Below the pieces are notes generated by a model, which did not search any database, was not told the origin of the DNA, and was given only the letters and a program-made list of their open reading frames with translations. From Helochares maculicollis (Eukaryota; Arthropoda; Insecta; Coleoptera; Hydrophilidae): DNA of 54,050 bases. Made by a program: the position numbers and the translations under genes. The first letter of the stretch is position 1. Every line of letters starts with the position of its first letter. Shown one piece after another: positions 1 through 14,181 of the stretch. The stretch is taken from the NCBI GenBank assembly GCA_033557835.1, contig JAWQRO010000125.1, forward strand, positions 1 through 54,050. The letters run 5' to 3'.

Positions 1-5
1 GATTT

Positions 6-7
<2 letters not shown>

Positions 8-54
<47 letters not shown>
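8..54. repeat. (TA)n microsatellite
   Basis: Uninterrupted alternating TA tract of about 47 bases at the very start of the window, followed by a short imperfect tail. Confidence 0.95.
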
Positions 55-60
<6 letters not shown>

Positions 61-1729
61 TTTTCTCCAGATTTTGATTTTTAATCTTAACCGAAAATTG
101 CCAAAATGCTTTCTCGTAAGCAACCCAATATTAGGTGGGTAGCTACGTCCAAAACCCAGAATGCAAATCAGATAGCAGTAACTTGGTACAAACATTTATT
201 AAATAAAAGAACCACCTTGTGAAGTCCATTTTGTGCTCTTATAGAAAGTTTCAATATTCAGTTCCCCTTGGCCATTTTTCTATGGAACAGATTACCTCGC
301 ACTGTTTCAATATTTTATGAAAAATTTTTCTTCCAAGCTTATTTTTGTCATTCCTGATTCAATTTTTTATTAGTTTATTAATATGGTCCAGTTTTCTTCG
401 GGCTGCAACATATTTTATAGTGAAACAAGAAACGAGTCACTAAATAAAAAATTGTACTCGGTACTATTTCATGGGATTGCTTTTCATTACGTCAATGCAT
501 GATTATCAGGCGTTTATTTTTCACATATTAGGAAAGCAGAAACAAAATTTTAACAATAACTTTTGAGCAAACAGCTATTAAATGTCATTGGCAAGACATA
601 ATGAGCTGATACATGATAAATTAATATGCAAATGTGCATAAATAGCATTAGTTTTTAGTTCCTCTAGTACAATTAATTACACATGCAAGCTTCTGGGTTC
701 CTTAATAATTAGTAAATAATTTTTTACAAAGTAGGGCATTTTTTTATTCAGTTGACCAGTAGCTACGGTTAGAAATTTACGATAGCTATTTGTATTTGTG
801 CGATATCAGGGATTTATTGTTTAATAATATGTATTACTGGTGTTTTCTTTCGCACTTATATTATCGAAATTACTGTTGGAATTGATAATAAGGTAGTAAA
901 GTAAAACAAAATGTTGCAGTCCTCTGTCCAGTCATAGTCAACCTACATTTACTGCTGATTTTCAGATTGCATACATTGTCTGTTATACCTACTTACGAAG
1001 CATATTATTCAAACTTTTTACGTGCAGTAAATAATAGTATAGTTTTCCGGATGTTGTAGTATAATAAACTACGTTTTTCTCGAAACATACTGTGCTGTGT
1101 CAACGTGTCCCTATCACGCTATGCTAACTTACATTAATGAGTATATCAATTAACCTAGCACCTAGGGCTGAAATGGCATTATTTCAACACTTTAAAAAAC
1201 ATTTGAAAACGGACTAATATCTCGTGCTAAGAATACTTAAAATTTCCAGTAAAACAAAATTACGCTGCTCAGCGAGAATGAAAAACTTTATAAAAATGTT
1301 ATCACAAGAGAGAAAAACCTTGTTTTGGGTGGGAGAACTTTTAATTTTTATTGTAAATTGTAAACATACTCTTAGTATATCTGATGGAAATCTATATTAT
1401 GAGAAGTTTTCACTTTGATGTTACAGATTTTATACCAAAAACTAATTTGATTTCCTTGAAGCTAGTAAAAATGTGCTACCCGTTTATTTTTAAAAATTTT
1501 AAAAATCTTATGATGTGTGTTTTATATGCACTCCTACTAATTAAAACTAGAATAAGTTATTACGATTATCATATTGATTGAGCCACACATTCACCACCGC
1601 AGACCTATATATTCATTATTTGTGTTATCTCTCTCATATTTATTTAAGTAAACCGCATCGCTACCTCATTAATTATAGTTTGTTTAGCAAGTGCAAGCCT
1701 CATATGGCGAACATAACTCCGTACTCAAT
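55..1729. other. AT-rich non-coding stretch
   Basis: The short open frames near 1.2-1.6 kb have AT-biased, low-complexity translations and no recognisable domain. Nothing else supported. Confidence 0.6.
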
Positions 1730-2350
1730 AATTCGTGTTAACCGCGGAATGTAAACGGCAAGGAATATACCTCAAGGAGCAAAGAGGAGCGAGCTGCACC
1801 AGCTTATATAGGTTGCTTGTGGAGCAAAGAATTACTAGAGTCGGGAGCAAATCTGCATCGCAACTTGGGGACGCATTACGTGCAGAAAATGCAAGAAGGA
1901 ATAATTTACGACAGTCTCGAAATTTGTTTCTCGACTTGGTAAGTGTATGTAGATTACAAGTTATGCAAATGGGGAACGTATAGTTCCTCTCTCCTTCCAA
2001 GTTGCCACTGTAACGGCTTAAACCAGCCGATAAGGTTATAGTTATGTTTATGATAGATGGCGCTGCGGGAGTTGATATGTTATCTCGTCCTTGCGGGTCA
2101 CTCATATCACCTGCTTACATCCTGCTTTAATTACTTCTACGGTGCACTCGTGTAACGCAGCCAGCGCAACGCCCGCCACTAAGCGCAACTATATTGCACT
2201 GCAGTTGCTAGTTGTTCACAACCGTTCACATTTACATATAATGCGGCGGCAGGCGCAAGAACTATACCAAAACTACGAAACAAGTAATTACAACTTCCTA
2301 CAGTCAGCTATTTGAGCGCTGCGGCGCCGCTCCTCCGCCATTCCAGGCAC
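1730..2350. promoter_or_regulatory. GC-richer island, candidate regulatory element
   Basis: This block is clearly richer in GC and in sequence complexity than its flanks. It is open in overlapping frames on both strands (1735-1983 plus, 1725-2105 minus), but neither translation resembles a known family. It holds an insect CTCF-core match at 2055-2063 and ends in a GC-rich run near 2316-2340. Regulatory function is inferred from composition only. Confidence 0.3.
2055..2063 (+). promoter_or_regulatory. CTCF-core-like site
   Basis: AGATGGCGC matches the Drosophila CTCF core AG[A/G][G/T]GGCGC exactly and lies inside a GC-richer island. A nine-base match alone is weak evidence of binding. Confidence 0.3.
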
Positions 2351-5300
2351 AATACACACAACTCTAACTCAATTTTAAAATTAGTCTTGTGAACCCGTTT
2401 TATTAAAACTGAAATCACCCTATTTGTGGGTTTGTAATTATATTTATGCATAATAATAATGTGAATAAAAGCCCCGGGCAACCGTTAGATGCACACTGGA
2501 CGACGCTCTGTGCATAATAACTATAATTTTAATGTAAATAACGAATCTCCGGCATAGATGAGAATAGTATTGCGTGTGTGCATAATTTGTAAGATCATTA
2601 TGAATTTTAGAAATGTTTGGTGAAAGTGATTTTTACCTTAGCACTTTCGTGCGAAAATACGTTATTTTGCATGTTAGATCTTTGATGATACTAAAACTTC
2701 CGTTGGAAAGGCCTTAAATTTTTTTTTCAAAACATTTAATACAATATAAGTATTGCAAAACATATGCAAATAGAATTTTCATCATAAAAATACGTTTGTT
2801 AATCAATTATCATAAAACATATATGATTTGTCTATGTTGATATTTGCCAAATGCCAATTTATCGAAAACATTGTCATACATTATTACTTTACACTTCCGC
2901 TCTTAATAGTAGCTTAAAAAACTTATATACCGTTCTTTGCAGGAAGAGTGAGATGAATTGCAATCACCGCCAATTACACGCGCTCAACTTTAGCGAAGCT
3001 ACAAACTTATCTAACGTGTTTAGGGCACTATTTACTATAACTTCATTGGATGCACTAATTGTTTCCAAAGCAACTAATAAATTATCAATCTGAGTAATAC
3101 TAGGATAATTAGTTTGTCCTATTCCGCTATTACATTAAAAATTGAGCGTTTATAACAATTGTAATTGTATTTTTGAACAAAAAACAAAGAAAACGACACT
3201 AAATAAACATCGTTCAAAAAAATAGTGACATATTAAGCAGCGTTTAAAATATTTATAGCCATTTGTATTAGACGTGCAGAGGAAATTGCTAGCCATAGCA
3301 ACATCTACAAAGTAGATACATTAGAAAATGTTCATACTATGAAATATTGGCTGCAAAAATTGTTTGAAGAATTTACTGCAGTATTTAAAAGTATCACAAG
3401 CAATGAAAGGAGTCAACGGTGTGCTTACGTTTGTGCTGGATTGCAAAAGGCTAAACATTTTAAATGTAAGGTGATAGAATCACAGAAGTGTCATGTTTTA
3501 AACCTTGTTTGGAATTGAAATGAGAAAAGCATGGTAAAATATAAAAACTCATTTGTCAACAAGTGTTACTACAAAGTGATTTACAATTAAACAACTACAA
3601 TACTAAAGAAAACACGTAAATAAAAGACTTGTCTGAATTTCAATTTATCAATCAAAAAGTTTGTTGGTCCTTTCTGAATAAATATAGCAGCTGAACTATT
3701 TCTAATAGCATTACTTACAGAGAATTTACCTCATAAGCAATATACTTTAAAATTAATAGCTTTCTAACAGTCCTTGCTTATGAAATTATTTTCTTGTTCA
3801 CAGCTCCGACTTCTCTTTTATTGGAAAAGTAGATGCTTTCAGTATGTTTTACAATCAATTATTCATAAATATTGCGACCTTTTATCTTGTTTTGCGTACA
3901 TAAATGTCGAGCGAGATTTAGCTATTTCTAGTAAAATGAACATATGGTTATCCTGAACGAAAACGAAGAAACATGTTTATCATAGACATAACTACAATTT
4001 TGTCAAGCATGTGGACAGACATGCTTTAGTGTACTGTAATTTATTAATAATATCATCATAACCTTAATATAAATAGGACCAAATAATAAATTTGCAATAT
4101 AAAACGCACATTTCCTCTTTAATGAATTCTGTGAATTTCAGCAGCATAAATGGAATGTTTCAAAAGAAATAATTTTGTTAGAAACTGCTTGTCAGAAAAA
4201 AAGAATCTGCATCGACACGAGATATTCATTCCCACCTTTAGCACAGACGTTGAATCAACATTTCTCACACTTCTCATTAGTGCATTGCAAATTTATATCA
4301 TAATGTCACATATGCTCACATTTCCATGAAAACGTTTTTCATTGTGCAAATGAACTAAGCCCTAGCGGTTGCTTCAACTGCACCCAAGACCCTCCTCAAC
4401 ATCTAAGCTGCACTACATCTCCATGCCTTACCTTCATAGAAGTAGCTAAAAGTGAGGGTGCTCATACAAACCACCAAACGAGTAGCAATTATGAAAATCA
4501 TCGGAGTGTGTATTCCTTTGGAGCACATCTAAAATGGCACGTTACTTCACGAGCTTTTCTGAACCATGAAGCCGCTAAGTTGGCGGGACGTTAATTGAGC
4601 AATTCGTATATACTGCTCGCTTGCTGCTGTGGTACATCAATTTATTTGCTCTCCTATCCCACTTGAAATTAACTTGAATATATATTCAGAATGAAGAATT
4701 TATTACAGCAAAATTTCGTTACTGACGCATTTCAGGGTGCATTAACCCCTAAACTGACCGGACACTTCTTCCTACCTTCTGAATTAAATTTGCCTAAAAC
4801 TATAAACATATACTAGCGTTTTTAGCATAAAAAAACTAAAAGAATAGAACAAAAGTCTTGGGTTTTTTGTGATATCCACAGGAACAATAACGAAATAAAA
4901 TATTTGACTTTGAATTATTAGATGTTCAAGTTTTGAACATTCCCACATTGATAAGTAACAAGCATGCTTTTGTGTGTTTTCCTGGCAGAGCTAAAATGAT
5001 TGTTAAAGGAACATTGATACGCATTAAGTCAAAATCATATTTTTTAAAACTAACAACTGGAGAGACTCGCTCACAGAAAAGCTAATACGTTCGGTTTCGT
5101 CGAAAAAGTGTTTTGTCCAGTTATACAACATTTGCATAATCACTCAATTTAAATTGCCATTTTAACACCTACAAGGATGTGGCTTCCCATCGCTCGTTGC
5201 CTGTGCTCTTTTGTATTTTAAACATTTTGTACTTTGCCAGCTTTGACACATTTTGGTCACTAACCTAAAAATATCGAAGCAAGAAATGTCTGAAGTAGTT

Positions 5301-7379
5301 AAGAAAACAAAAGTATCGAAAAGAGGGCTTAATAAAATACTGACGAAAATCTAAGTAAATGAAAAATAAATAAAATTATAAGCATTGATGAACAACTGCA
5401 TATATACGTTTTAAATTATGGAAATCAAGACAATATTATAAAGTAATATATTATAGAAAATGTCCACGAATAACAATTATGTAGGTATATGAAGAAAGCA
5501 AGACATTGAAAGGTCGGAGTCTATGCTAAAAGCAATAGCTATTGTAGAAAATGGTCGACAAAACAATATCAGCAGCTTATTTCATATGTACTAAAATAAA
5601 AGCAAGATATAAAATATATTTATATACTATTTGCTTTGTAATTAAGAGGGCGGCCTAAACTTTATAGGAATTTAAGGGGAGTAAAATATATATGGAATAC
5701 AAATCACGGACAATAATACTCCCAAGTGCAGTTCTTCTATTTACTCATAAATTTCTTTTTTTCAAAATTTAAAATGTTTGCCTACATAAAGCTAGCACTA
5801 CAAGGGTCGTCATAAAACTTTGCGTAACACAAGTCGTCTAATATTGAATCTCAGAGAAATGCCCTAATCATTGGCTTTGAAGAGTTAATTGCATAAACGA
5901 ACAAGAACCTAAGATCTCACAACCGAAAGAAAAAAATCCCCAACATAATCTACCGGAAGAATTAATTACCAGCCACAAAACCGTAAAGGGCAAACGACGT
6001 AAGAACAGGGCTTCCGTCCAATAAGCAGCTAGGTCAAGCGTCATGCAGGGCAAGAAAATCGTAGAAGCAAGCAACCATCCAGACTTCTGCATCTTGAGTA
6101 ACCGGAACTGACACAAGAAAATGTAATTTGCAAATTGGGTGACAGGTGATGTCTGTCATGTGACCGGAACAACTCCGTTTGTCGGATAAGGGTCGACGTA
6201 ATCGATCGCTTAGTTTTGGAGATGTAACTCCAATAGTCGGGCGGAAGTAATTCTTAAGCTGTCTAACCCAGACTGAACTGGGGAAATTATTTGGTGGAGC
6301 CTACGCGCGACTTAACTCGGATTCCTCGAAACTTGCAGCTACCAATGTTATGCAGACATCCCAAACTGTAACGAGCAAATCCCGCATGATGAGTTAGCTT
6401 TAACCACACTACTGAAATTTAACTACGAAACTTACATAATTATGACAAACTTGTTGAACTGACCAGTTATGCTTGCCACATGCATCCCGCATTCATATAT
6501 CCATCAAAAGTAAATGCCTCAAACTTGCCAACGGGATATTAGTTAACAAAACATAAAAAAATCATGTCGTGATTAAGTACAAAATCTGAGCATTCAGACA
6601 TATTCCTTTGGTCAAAAAACATTAAAAAAATTTAATACATTTGGGTGACATAGAAAGCACAGTTTAGGGGTAAGTTCATTGGAAGTTAACTTAAGTTATC
6701 ATTGCGAGTTCGCAATAGGAACTCCAGTATGACAGAACATTCAATTTTGAAATTACAGTGATAATTAACATTATTACTCAAGTGAAATATACCATATATT
6801 TTATATGGAATATTATTGTGATGCCCCAAAACTTGGCTTTGTCCCTATATATACTTTGCCTTCACGAGTATATATCATACTAAAAACAAAAAATATTTGG
6901 TTTTCTTATTGCGACACAATTTAATTCTTGCGAATCTATTACTATTTATAACTAATTATAATTTCTTCTAACAGCACCTTCTAGATGAGCTTTCCCTTCG
7001 AGCGGGCAACTAAAGTTTTAATGATTACTATCAATTATTCAACGGCTGCTTCGCTGTGGTAATCCTCAACTAAACTAAGGAAACTCATCATAAAAAGTCT
7101 GTAGCCACTGCACTACCAGCTACTTTACCACGTAACTGGCTCAACCAACGCAAGTATTTCGGTGTTACAAATAAAAAATTGTAGTATAAACCTACGAGCC
7201 GGTCGTGAACATTAACTAAAATATAGAAGCATTTTTCCCTAGCCATTATGCTCCATGTTGCGCAAACTGCACATTCAAAAAAAGAGAGGAAACCTGTAAA
7301 GTCAAAAACGCAAGAGCTTCCCCGGTTTGCATATTTTTGACATCGGGAGGACAGAGTAATAAATTTTAAATGCGCTGTA
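2351..7379. other. Non-coding stretch, mostly AT-rich
   Basis: No recognisable gene. An 93-residue frame without an early Met (3237-3518) is described separately. The block at about 5.85-6.45 kb is less AT-rich and has an 82-codon minus-strand frame (5868-6116), but I could not match its translation to any family. Confidence 0.5.
3237..3518 (+). other. Stop-free frame with protein-like composition, unknown
   Basis: This frame is open for 93 codons between TAA at 3234 and TGA at 3516. The first ATG, at 3339, would give only 59 residues. The translation has mixed, protein-like composition, with several Cys, Lys, Glu and aromatic residues, such as KYWLQKLFEEF and CAYVCAGLQKAKHF. That is less biased than most chance frames in this DNA. 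No splice sites, start context or domain are convincing. It may be an exon, a transposon scrap or chance. Confidence 0.15.
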
Positions 7380-7790
7380 AAGTTTGGCAAAGTTGGAGTG
7401 CGCGCGGCGCGGCAGTCATCCTCTGAATAATTGGTCGCGGTTCCAGGCGTGATGAATGCCCGGGTTAAAGGATCATTATTAAACCTGTCTGAACGATGGT
7501 TAATGCCTGCTAAACCTGCCTCGTCCAATTTCATTATTTAAGTGGCTTGCCTCTTTTTCCTGATTTGCCACAATGTTTGTACTCACAAAAAGACTGAACC
7601 ACACGCGTGCCCCGAGATCCCTTTTGCAAGCCTCCGGGTTTTCGCTGCTGCAGAATTCCATCCGATCCCGATACACCATACACAACCAATTTCAAAATTA
7701 TGCTTTTCGCAAAACGTTCCTCCTGCCTTTTGATAGCGATGCGATGTGGAGCGGAACGTTGAGGTTCGGTGCTCCAATGGAAATATAGCT
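7380..7790. promoter_or_regulatory. GC-richer island
   Basis: Higher GC content, including a GCGCGCGGCGCGGC run near 7400. A 148-codon minus-strand frame (7088-7534) overlaps it, but its translation has no recognisable domain. Candidate conserved non-coding element by composition only. Confidence 0.25.
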
Positions 7791-10092
7791 GATACGCCTT
7801 TTTATTTCCGGTGTATAGAAAGCTGGAGGGAAGTTATTAGTTGAAATGGATGTATTTACATACCCGAGCATATGTAGTGACGCTGTGCCGCTTCATGGAT
7901 AACCATCTTCAATACGTTATGTTTCCCCTTGTCATCCGGTATCTATTTCAATCTAACTGAAGGTGGGCAATTTTTATTTTGCCGAATATGTCAAAATTAA
8001 ATTGGCTTAAGCTCTGGGAGGGAGTCTGGCTTGAAATATAAGCTGCGAGAATAATTTTGATTTGAAACACGATGCTGCTGTTTCCAAGTTTTTAACATTT
8101 TAATCAAACGAGTTGCTGGTCCTTTTGTTTTGTGGACTGATGTTCGTTTCAATAGTTATAGTGTAAGATCTAACAATCTATTGCTGTTATGAAATAATTT
8201 TTGTTAATATATTTATGTTTTGTTAAATTGCGTATATTTAATAATTATTCTAAAGTTTGTGATGCTCTTAAAATTATATATGCTCTCTCAGTATTTGTTG
8301 AAACTGTACTGACAATTACATGCGAAAGTACAATGAGAAATATTGAAAGTATACCATATATCTATTATTATGAAATTGTTTTTTCGGATCATACAATTTA
8401 AACATAGGATGACCAAAATAAGCCAAGGCCCTAGAGGAAATACAATCGACAAAATCATTAGCACTTACGATAATTCAAATGTATACCTTCACTATATATT
8501 CGTGAGATTTCTAAATTAATAAAACTTCAACACAGACAAAAGAGGTAATACAGAATATGGAAGCACCTTCAATTAGCTCAATTTCAGTCAACATCTACAT
8601 CATATTTGATTTTCGACATTGTAACTTTACAATATTCGTTGTACATAGTTTATATGATATACATTTTAAAGGAAGCAATTGCAATAATATGTAGTATCAA
8701 AATAATAGACTCCAAATACTTGTATTGCCTTTAGTGTCAATATTAATTATTAACAACAAATCAGATAATTGAGGAGTCAACTCAAAATGATTGCTGAATT
8801 TGTGGCAAAATTAATGAGTGTAAAAAATTGCAAAAACAAAATATTGACATTTGTGGATTGTGTCTACTTATTATGTTTGTTTGTTTTTTGCTTGAACTAT
8901 TTTATCATAGGGATAAAACGAAGATCTGGGTAATCAGGAGGTGATTCACAATGAAGACCCCAAAAATGCAACAAAACAATATCTGCAACACATGAATACT
9001 TAGTTGCTCAATGCGGTGATTAATGCTGTGCACCAAACCGGGTGTAAAATTCCAACACAAATAATAATAAAATCACAAAACACAAAATTCGAAATGTTCG
9101 GACACATTGTTTTAGATAATTTTTTACTTGTTACTAATTTTCTCATAAATATGCAATTTGAGATTTTAAATTCTCTTATTGTTATTGCATGGACATATAT
9201 AATTTTATTCGTCTTATTAAAAAGTTGGCTTCAAAATTATATAACATTTGTTTTGTATAGACATTTTGGGTGTTAATAAAACAATAGTGTAGAACTTATA
9301 TTAATATAAATTACAATTATCAATTCAATTCATATATTGTCTTTCTAGTTTAAATACCAGCCTATGGGTATACAATTTATTCTGTAGATTAATGGCTGTA
9401 TATACTAACGGCTTACAAAAACCAATCCTACTTATATTTTCATTGATATCTTCATTATATAGAGACTGTAAGACCTAGCACATAAAAGTGCACGTGTGCA
9501 GATATAAGAGTTTAGTTTAAATCTAGGTTGGATTCCAAAAAACAAAGGAACGTGTATTTATTATTATATGTATAAGGGTATTGTTATGATAGAATCATAA
9601 ACTTGCAATATCATACGTTTCCTACATCTGAATTAAACAAATTACATTTTAGTGATGGCTCTTTATATGGATTAGTATTCTACATATTTATTGCTATTTT
9701 TGAGTTGTAAAAGGAATCAAGGACTAAACCTTCGTAATTGAAATTATGATGAACAACAGAGATGCAGGAAGGGTTGACTAGGTAAGCATCAAGAGATGAA
9801 GTAAAACAAAGTCAGCATGAAACATCAACACAAGATAAACAAGACACCAGATATTTTACATCATATGTGGCTTTAAGCATGAACCAACTTTTAATGAGAG
9901 TGTATCTAAGCTTATGTTGCAAATTCGGAAGGCAAGAATAATTAGAACTGCTGAAGGACTGCAGCGTAAGCAAGGATATGGAATGGAAGCAGGAGAGCAT
10001 CGCGCGCGGACTACGAAACACAATATCCGGTTATTTTGCATAATAGAGAGAAAATGTACAGGGTTTAATTTTAATATAACCCTGCTTCTTCA

Positions 10093-10113
10093 TCGTCGTC
10101 GTCGTCGTCGTCG
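10093..10113. repeat. (TCG)7 trinucleotide repeat
   Basis: Seven perfect TCG copies. A plus frame through them reads as an Arg run but has no other coding support. Confidence 0.9.
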
Positions 10114-10405
10114 GTGGCGTGGCATCGCTTCCCTTCGAGCCGCCTAGCGTCGTTCCACCCAGTATCCCCGTGAGTGCATCATAGACGCATTCCTACCGAC
10201 TGATTAAAATTACAACTCCCAGAGCTTTTCTACAAATGCATTTACATAGTGCAGCTTAATAAATTTATTAATAATATAAAACGAAGCCTTTCAGAAGATA
10301 TGAAACGAAATGGTTGCATTAAAGTTTTGTGCGAAATATGAATGTGTATAATTATTTCATTATCCTTTGCAAGCTGGAACAAGTTCCAGAGAGAGCGCTA
10401 ACTAC

Positions 10406-10415
10406 TGATGGCGCT
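10406..10415 (+). promoter_or_regulatory. Near match to CTCF core
   Basis: TGATGGCGCT differs from the core AGATGGCGC only at the first base. It is preceded by GAGAGAGCGC at 10390-10399 and lies in a small GC-richer patch (10390-10460). Confidence 0.15.
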
Positions 10416-12106
10416 GGTGCTATCGCCGTGTTTCCGTTGTTACAATTACGCGACAGTTTTCGACTCGCTCTGAATATGTTCGTCCAGGATTTTTAAAATG
10501 GGCCACTGAATTTCATGATGGGAAAATTCACTAAAGTTCAGTTTGCATTAAAAATTTAAATGCTCTTGCAATTACCGCGTCCTGCATTCTGCATTCTCAA
10601 TTTTGATTTTTAGTCCCATACACGCAAAATAAATGTTATTGCGGCATCTCTTTCTCTTATTATCTCATAACCTTTTACCTAAAAATGTGTTCACTACACA
10701 TGTTGTAAGCATCTATACATGCAAAAATCATCTGTGTATGTTTCAACCCTGTGTATATGTTAATATCACCTTTGCAACAATGAAATAGGGCAACACATTG
10801 CGCAGATAACACCATCGATGCAGAGGTGGAGCGGGAGAAAGAGAGAAAGAAAACTAGAACGAAGGGTAAAATTCAGTATATCTTTGCTAGCACTACATTT
10901 TACGAAAAGCGGCAGTGTTCTTCTTTTATAATGTATTATGAAAGAAGGAGCTTACTGATTCGGAGCGAGGAACACAGGATAGTTCGACTATCGGCGCTGA
11001 TGTATCTATCTGCACAGGACTGAGATCCCATCTGCGCCATGAATTACATATAATATCATCTGCAGTGCAGTCATTGTAGATTTAAGCAAATTCAATGAGC
11101 TGTGTGCTTGAGTTGGTGTAGAGAAATAGGGCTGTTCTTTCCAGGAGCTTTGCGAAATGAAAAAGATCTGCAATAGTAATAGTAATGTCATAAGATAACT
11201 ACTACTTTAAATATCACAGTGTCTTTATAAAAATTGTATTTTTGCATGAAGCCATATATATTCCTTATTTATATTGAAAAATAATGTGCAGACTATTCTT
11301 GATTTTCACATTAATACCTAACTGTTTGATTATCTAAATCACTTAAAAACCACTCTATACAAGTGTCTGTAAACTACAAATAATTTTCCTTGTTTGCATC
11401 TGTAGTGAATGATTATATTTAGTTCAAAAATGCTCTTGGAAAAATAGTTCTTCGTGTAAATTAATAAGTATTGATGTGAATCTTCGCTTGCTTCATTATC
11501 AATAATAGCATTTTCTTGAGAAATACGCCAAAACCCCCCTCCAATATTGTTTACATGACATTTTATATATTAGTGCTAGAATACGAGTATGTTTTTCGAG
11601 TTCTTTGGGTTGCAAATTTTATTATATAGCAGCCATCAACAAATATCTTTGACTGTTGCTTAAAAGTTTTGTGCTTGTTAATTTAATTCCTTTGCACATA
11701 TAAAGTAATCGCACTGAAGAAACTCAGTTTCGCATAATATCATGTTTTCTTCGTAACGTTTAATAATTTAATCTTCTTTGTATGCACTTCCTAGAAAAAG
11801 TCTGCTCGACGCGGATTAAGCAACCAATAAAATGAAAACGTGTACAGGAGATGTAGAATGTGGGGAAAAGGTGTACACTCCGAGGATATGCCGGCGGTTT
11901 AGTCTTCTTAATGGAAGTCGAAAACGCTGCAGCATTGTTTGTGACAGGGTAATTAATTTTCTGAAGCAGTGAAGCGATTTAATTTTTCAAGTTAAAAATG
12001 GAAAGCTCTTATAAAAGTTAAGGTAATAATGCTTTATATGTATATGTATATACGGGCGCCCCAGAAAACCGAATATAACGTTTCCGGCGAAAAATTTCAT
12101 TGAAAC

Positions 12107-12131
12107 ATAATAATAATAATAATAATAATAT
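12107..12131. repeat. (ATA)n trinucleotide repeat
   Basis: About eight ATA copies without interruption; minus-strand frames across it read as a poly-Tyr or poly-Leu run and are not genes. Confidence 0.9.
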
Positions 12132-13179
12132 CCTATATCTGGAGCCGCGGAACTTCCAATTTGATTGCCTACCACCAACAACAAACGCAAAACGATGCAG
12201 AAACATCGTTTAATATAATATTTTTTAGTAGAAACCATCCCATTCTGGGAACGTTCCTTGAATAACTTGGATGTTAAATTATTTTTTCTCGATTTTCGTT
12301 TTGCCTTGCGCTCTTTTTCTGCAATTCACGTAACGCATTTAAATAACATTTGTACTAATTTTCCTTATCTTTGCAGGTATGTCGCCACGTTGTGTAACAT
12401 AATTCATAAACGAACCGTAAGTACATACTTTCATTATTTATACCTTCTCAAAATGAGGGTGCGGACTTAATCAAGTTAACTCCGAACGACATGCACACAC
12501 AAGTCATGTAATTTTAATTTTTACTCATGAGCTGTGCTTTAGAGATCTCATGAAGAAATCTCGAAAACAGATGTAATTTAGCGGTTAATCTATATATGGG
12601 AGTGGATTTAAATTGTTATCGTGACCCAAAAGAAACGCAGCGCCAAAGTAATTAGTTAATAGTGTGTAAAATTAATGTTGAAGTAATGTTTTCCGAGCAT
12701 ATTGGAAGTTTGTGCATTGTTGCAAAATTAGCCCCAGCTTAATTGACCTCCTCACGAGATTTCTACCCTTGAGCTATTTTAAATCTTGCTGGATTTAGTT
12801 GCAAAACACGCGAATAGAGAGAGAAATCAGTTTTTTTTAATGAAGAGAATGGTTGCTGTTCTTGTCTTAAACGCTTCGAAATCTCTTCCTTTGTCTTTAT
12901 GTTCTCGTTCGGTTTGATATGTCACAGCGTTATTATTGCTTATGCCCGAATAGATTCAAAGTGCAACGACATCAGGCAAGTGTTAGTCCCAACTAGAAGT
13001 AGTTTTAAGAACTTTATAAATCGAATAGTGATCATTAGCAGAATAAACATTTTTTCTCCATTAAATAGCATTTGAGTATTTTAGTTCTAGAGGGTAATCA
13101 TAAGTAATTCCGAGTTTTCATGCAATCCTTTTAATTAATCTTACTTATAGCATTACCAATTCAGGTTTTTTTCTTTTCG

Positions 13180-13640
13180 CGCGCATACAAAACCGGATGC
13201 CTTATTCAGACTAAGCCGTTTAGTTCAATTATTGCACAATGCCACAACTTCAAGACTATTAATTCTAAAAGCACCCTGTATGCGGCGACCCAACGCAGTT
13301 CTGTCGATGCTATGGCGCCATTTATTAAATTTTCCAATCCGAAAGTGTTTCCGTCGCCATAATAAAGACATACGGTTTAATTTCAATTTGTACCCATGGA
13401 GTGCTAATAGACTTACAAGCGAGAATCGCCCATGATCGGCCATTTGAATTCATATTCATCATTAGCACCGGCGAAAAAGCGAATTGCGTTTGACAGATGT
13501 GGCATCCCTTCATATGTTAAAAAACTAAATAAATTACGGTCTGGCCCGGCTGGCGAGTTGGATTGGGGCGTTGGACGTCAATTGAGTCAGCCATCTGTCT
13601 ATTTTTCGGAAAATTTTTTTGTAGGCATGTGCGTTGGATG
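13180..13640. promoter_or_regulatory. GC-richer island, candidate regulatory element
   Basis: A block of higher complexity, open in overlapping frames on both strands but with no recognisable protein. It contains GGCGCCAT near 13315. Composition resembles conserved non-coding islands in insect developmental introns; function is inference. Confidence 0.25.
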
Positions 13641-14181
13641 ATGTGCATATGCCAGACATATTGATTTTCAATTACGCAAATAAGCTTAGTAAAAATTGCT
13701 TTAACAACCTAGCCGAGATTTGAGAATGCGTTTCTACCTTCCTCTTACACATTTCCATGTTGATTTTGTATATGATTTATTTATGGAATTGTACAATCAT
13801 AAGTTGTATATTTAAAAGTTACCCACTAGTAAATAAGTCTCAGAGGAAATAAATACTAGTTGGATTCTTTTTTCTTCAAATATACCTGCAATTTCCGTAG
13901 GCAATTGAGAAAATTGAAAAAGTTGGTTGCCCCTATGGGCTGGTATTCCACTTATCGTTTCCGTATGATAAAATAGGTCTGTACATTGCACAGATGAAAC
14001 TAATTTTTTCTCTTGTTTTGTATGTAAAATAAACAAAGTTATATCACATTTATATTTTTCCTTTTTTTAAAATATAGTAGGTGGTGTTTTGAAGCTGGTA
14101 CACTTGTCGTTCTCATTGCTGTAGAAAAATTTGTTCTGCCTTCTTTAAGTAAACGCCGCTAGCAATGTCAAATGTTCGGTC
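13641..14181. other. AT-rich spacer
   Basis: A 74-codon minus-strand frame (13812-14036) is not recognisable. Nothing else supported. Confidence 0.5.

Larger units (their letters stand above)
7791..13179. other. AT-rich non-coding stretch with microsatellites
   Basis: Contains the (TCG)7 and (ATA)n tracts, a purine-rich segment at about 10.82-10.88 kb and a near match to the CTCF core at 10406-10415. No gene recognised. Confidence 0.5.

Noticed and set aside
1725..2105. 126-codon minus frame and overlapping 82-codon plus frame
   Set aside because: Open frames on both strands of the same GC-richer DNA, neither resembling a protein family.
5868..6116. 82-codon minus frame in a less AT-rich block considered as a retroelement scrap
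   Set aside because: Translations of the region in all frames gave no reverse transcriptase, integrase or transposase motif that I recognise.
7088..7534. 148-codon minus-strand open frame, one of the longest in the window
   Set aside because: No recognisable domain, overlaps frames on the other strand and lies in a GC-richer block where stop codons are rarer; not called as a gene.
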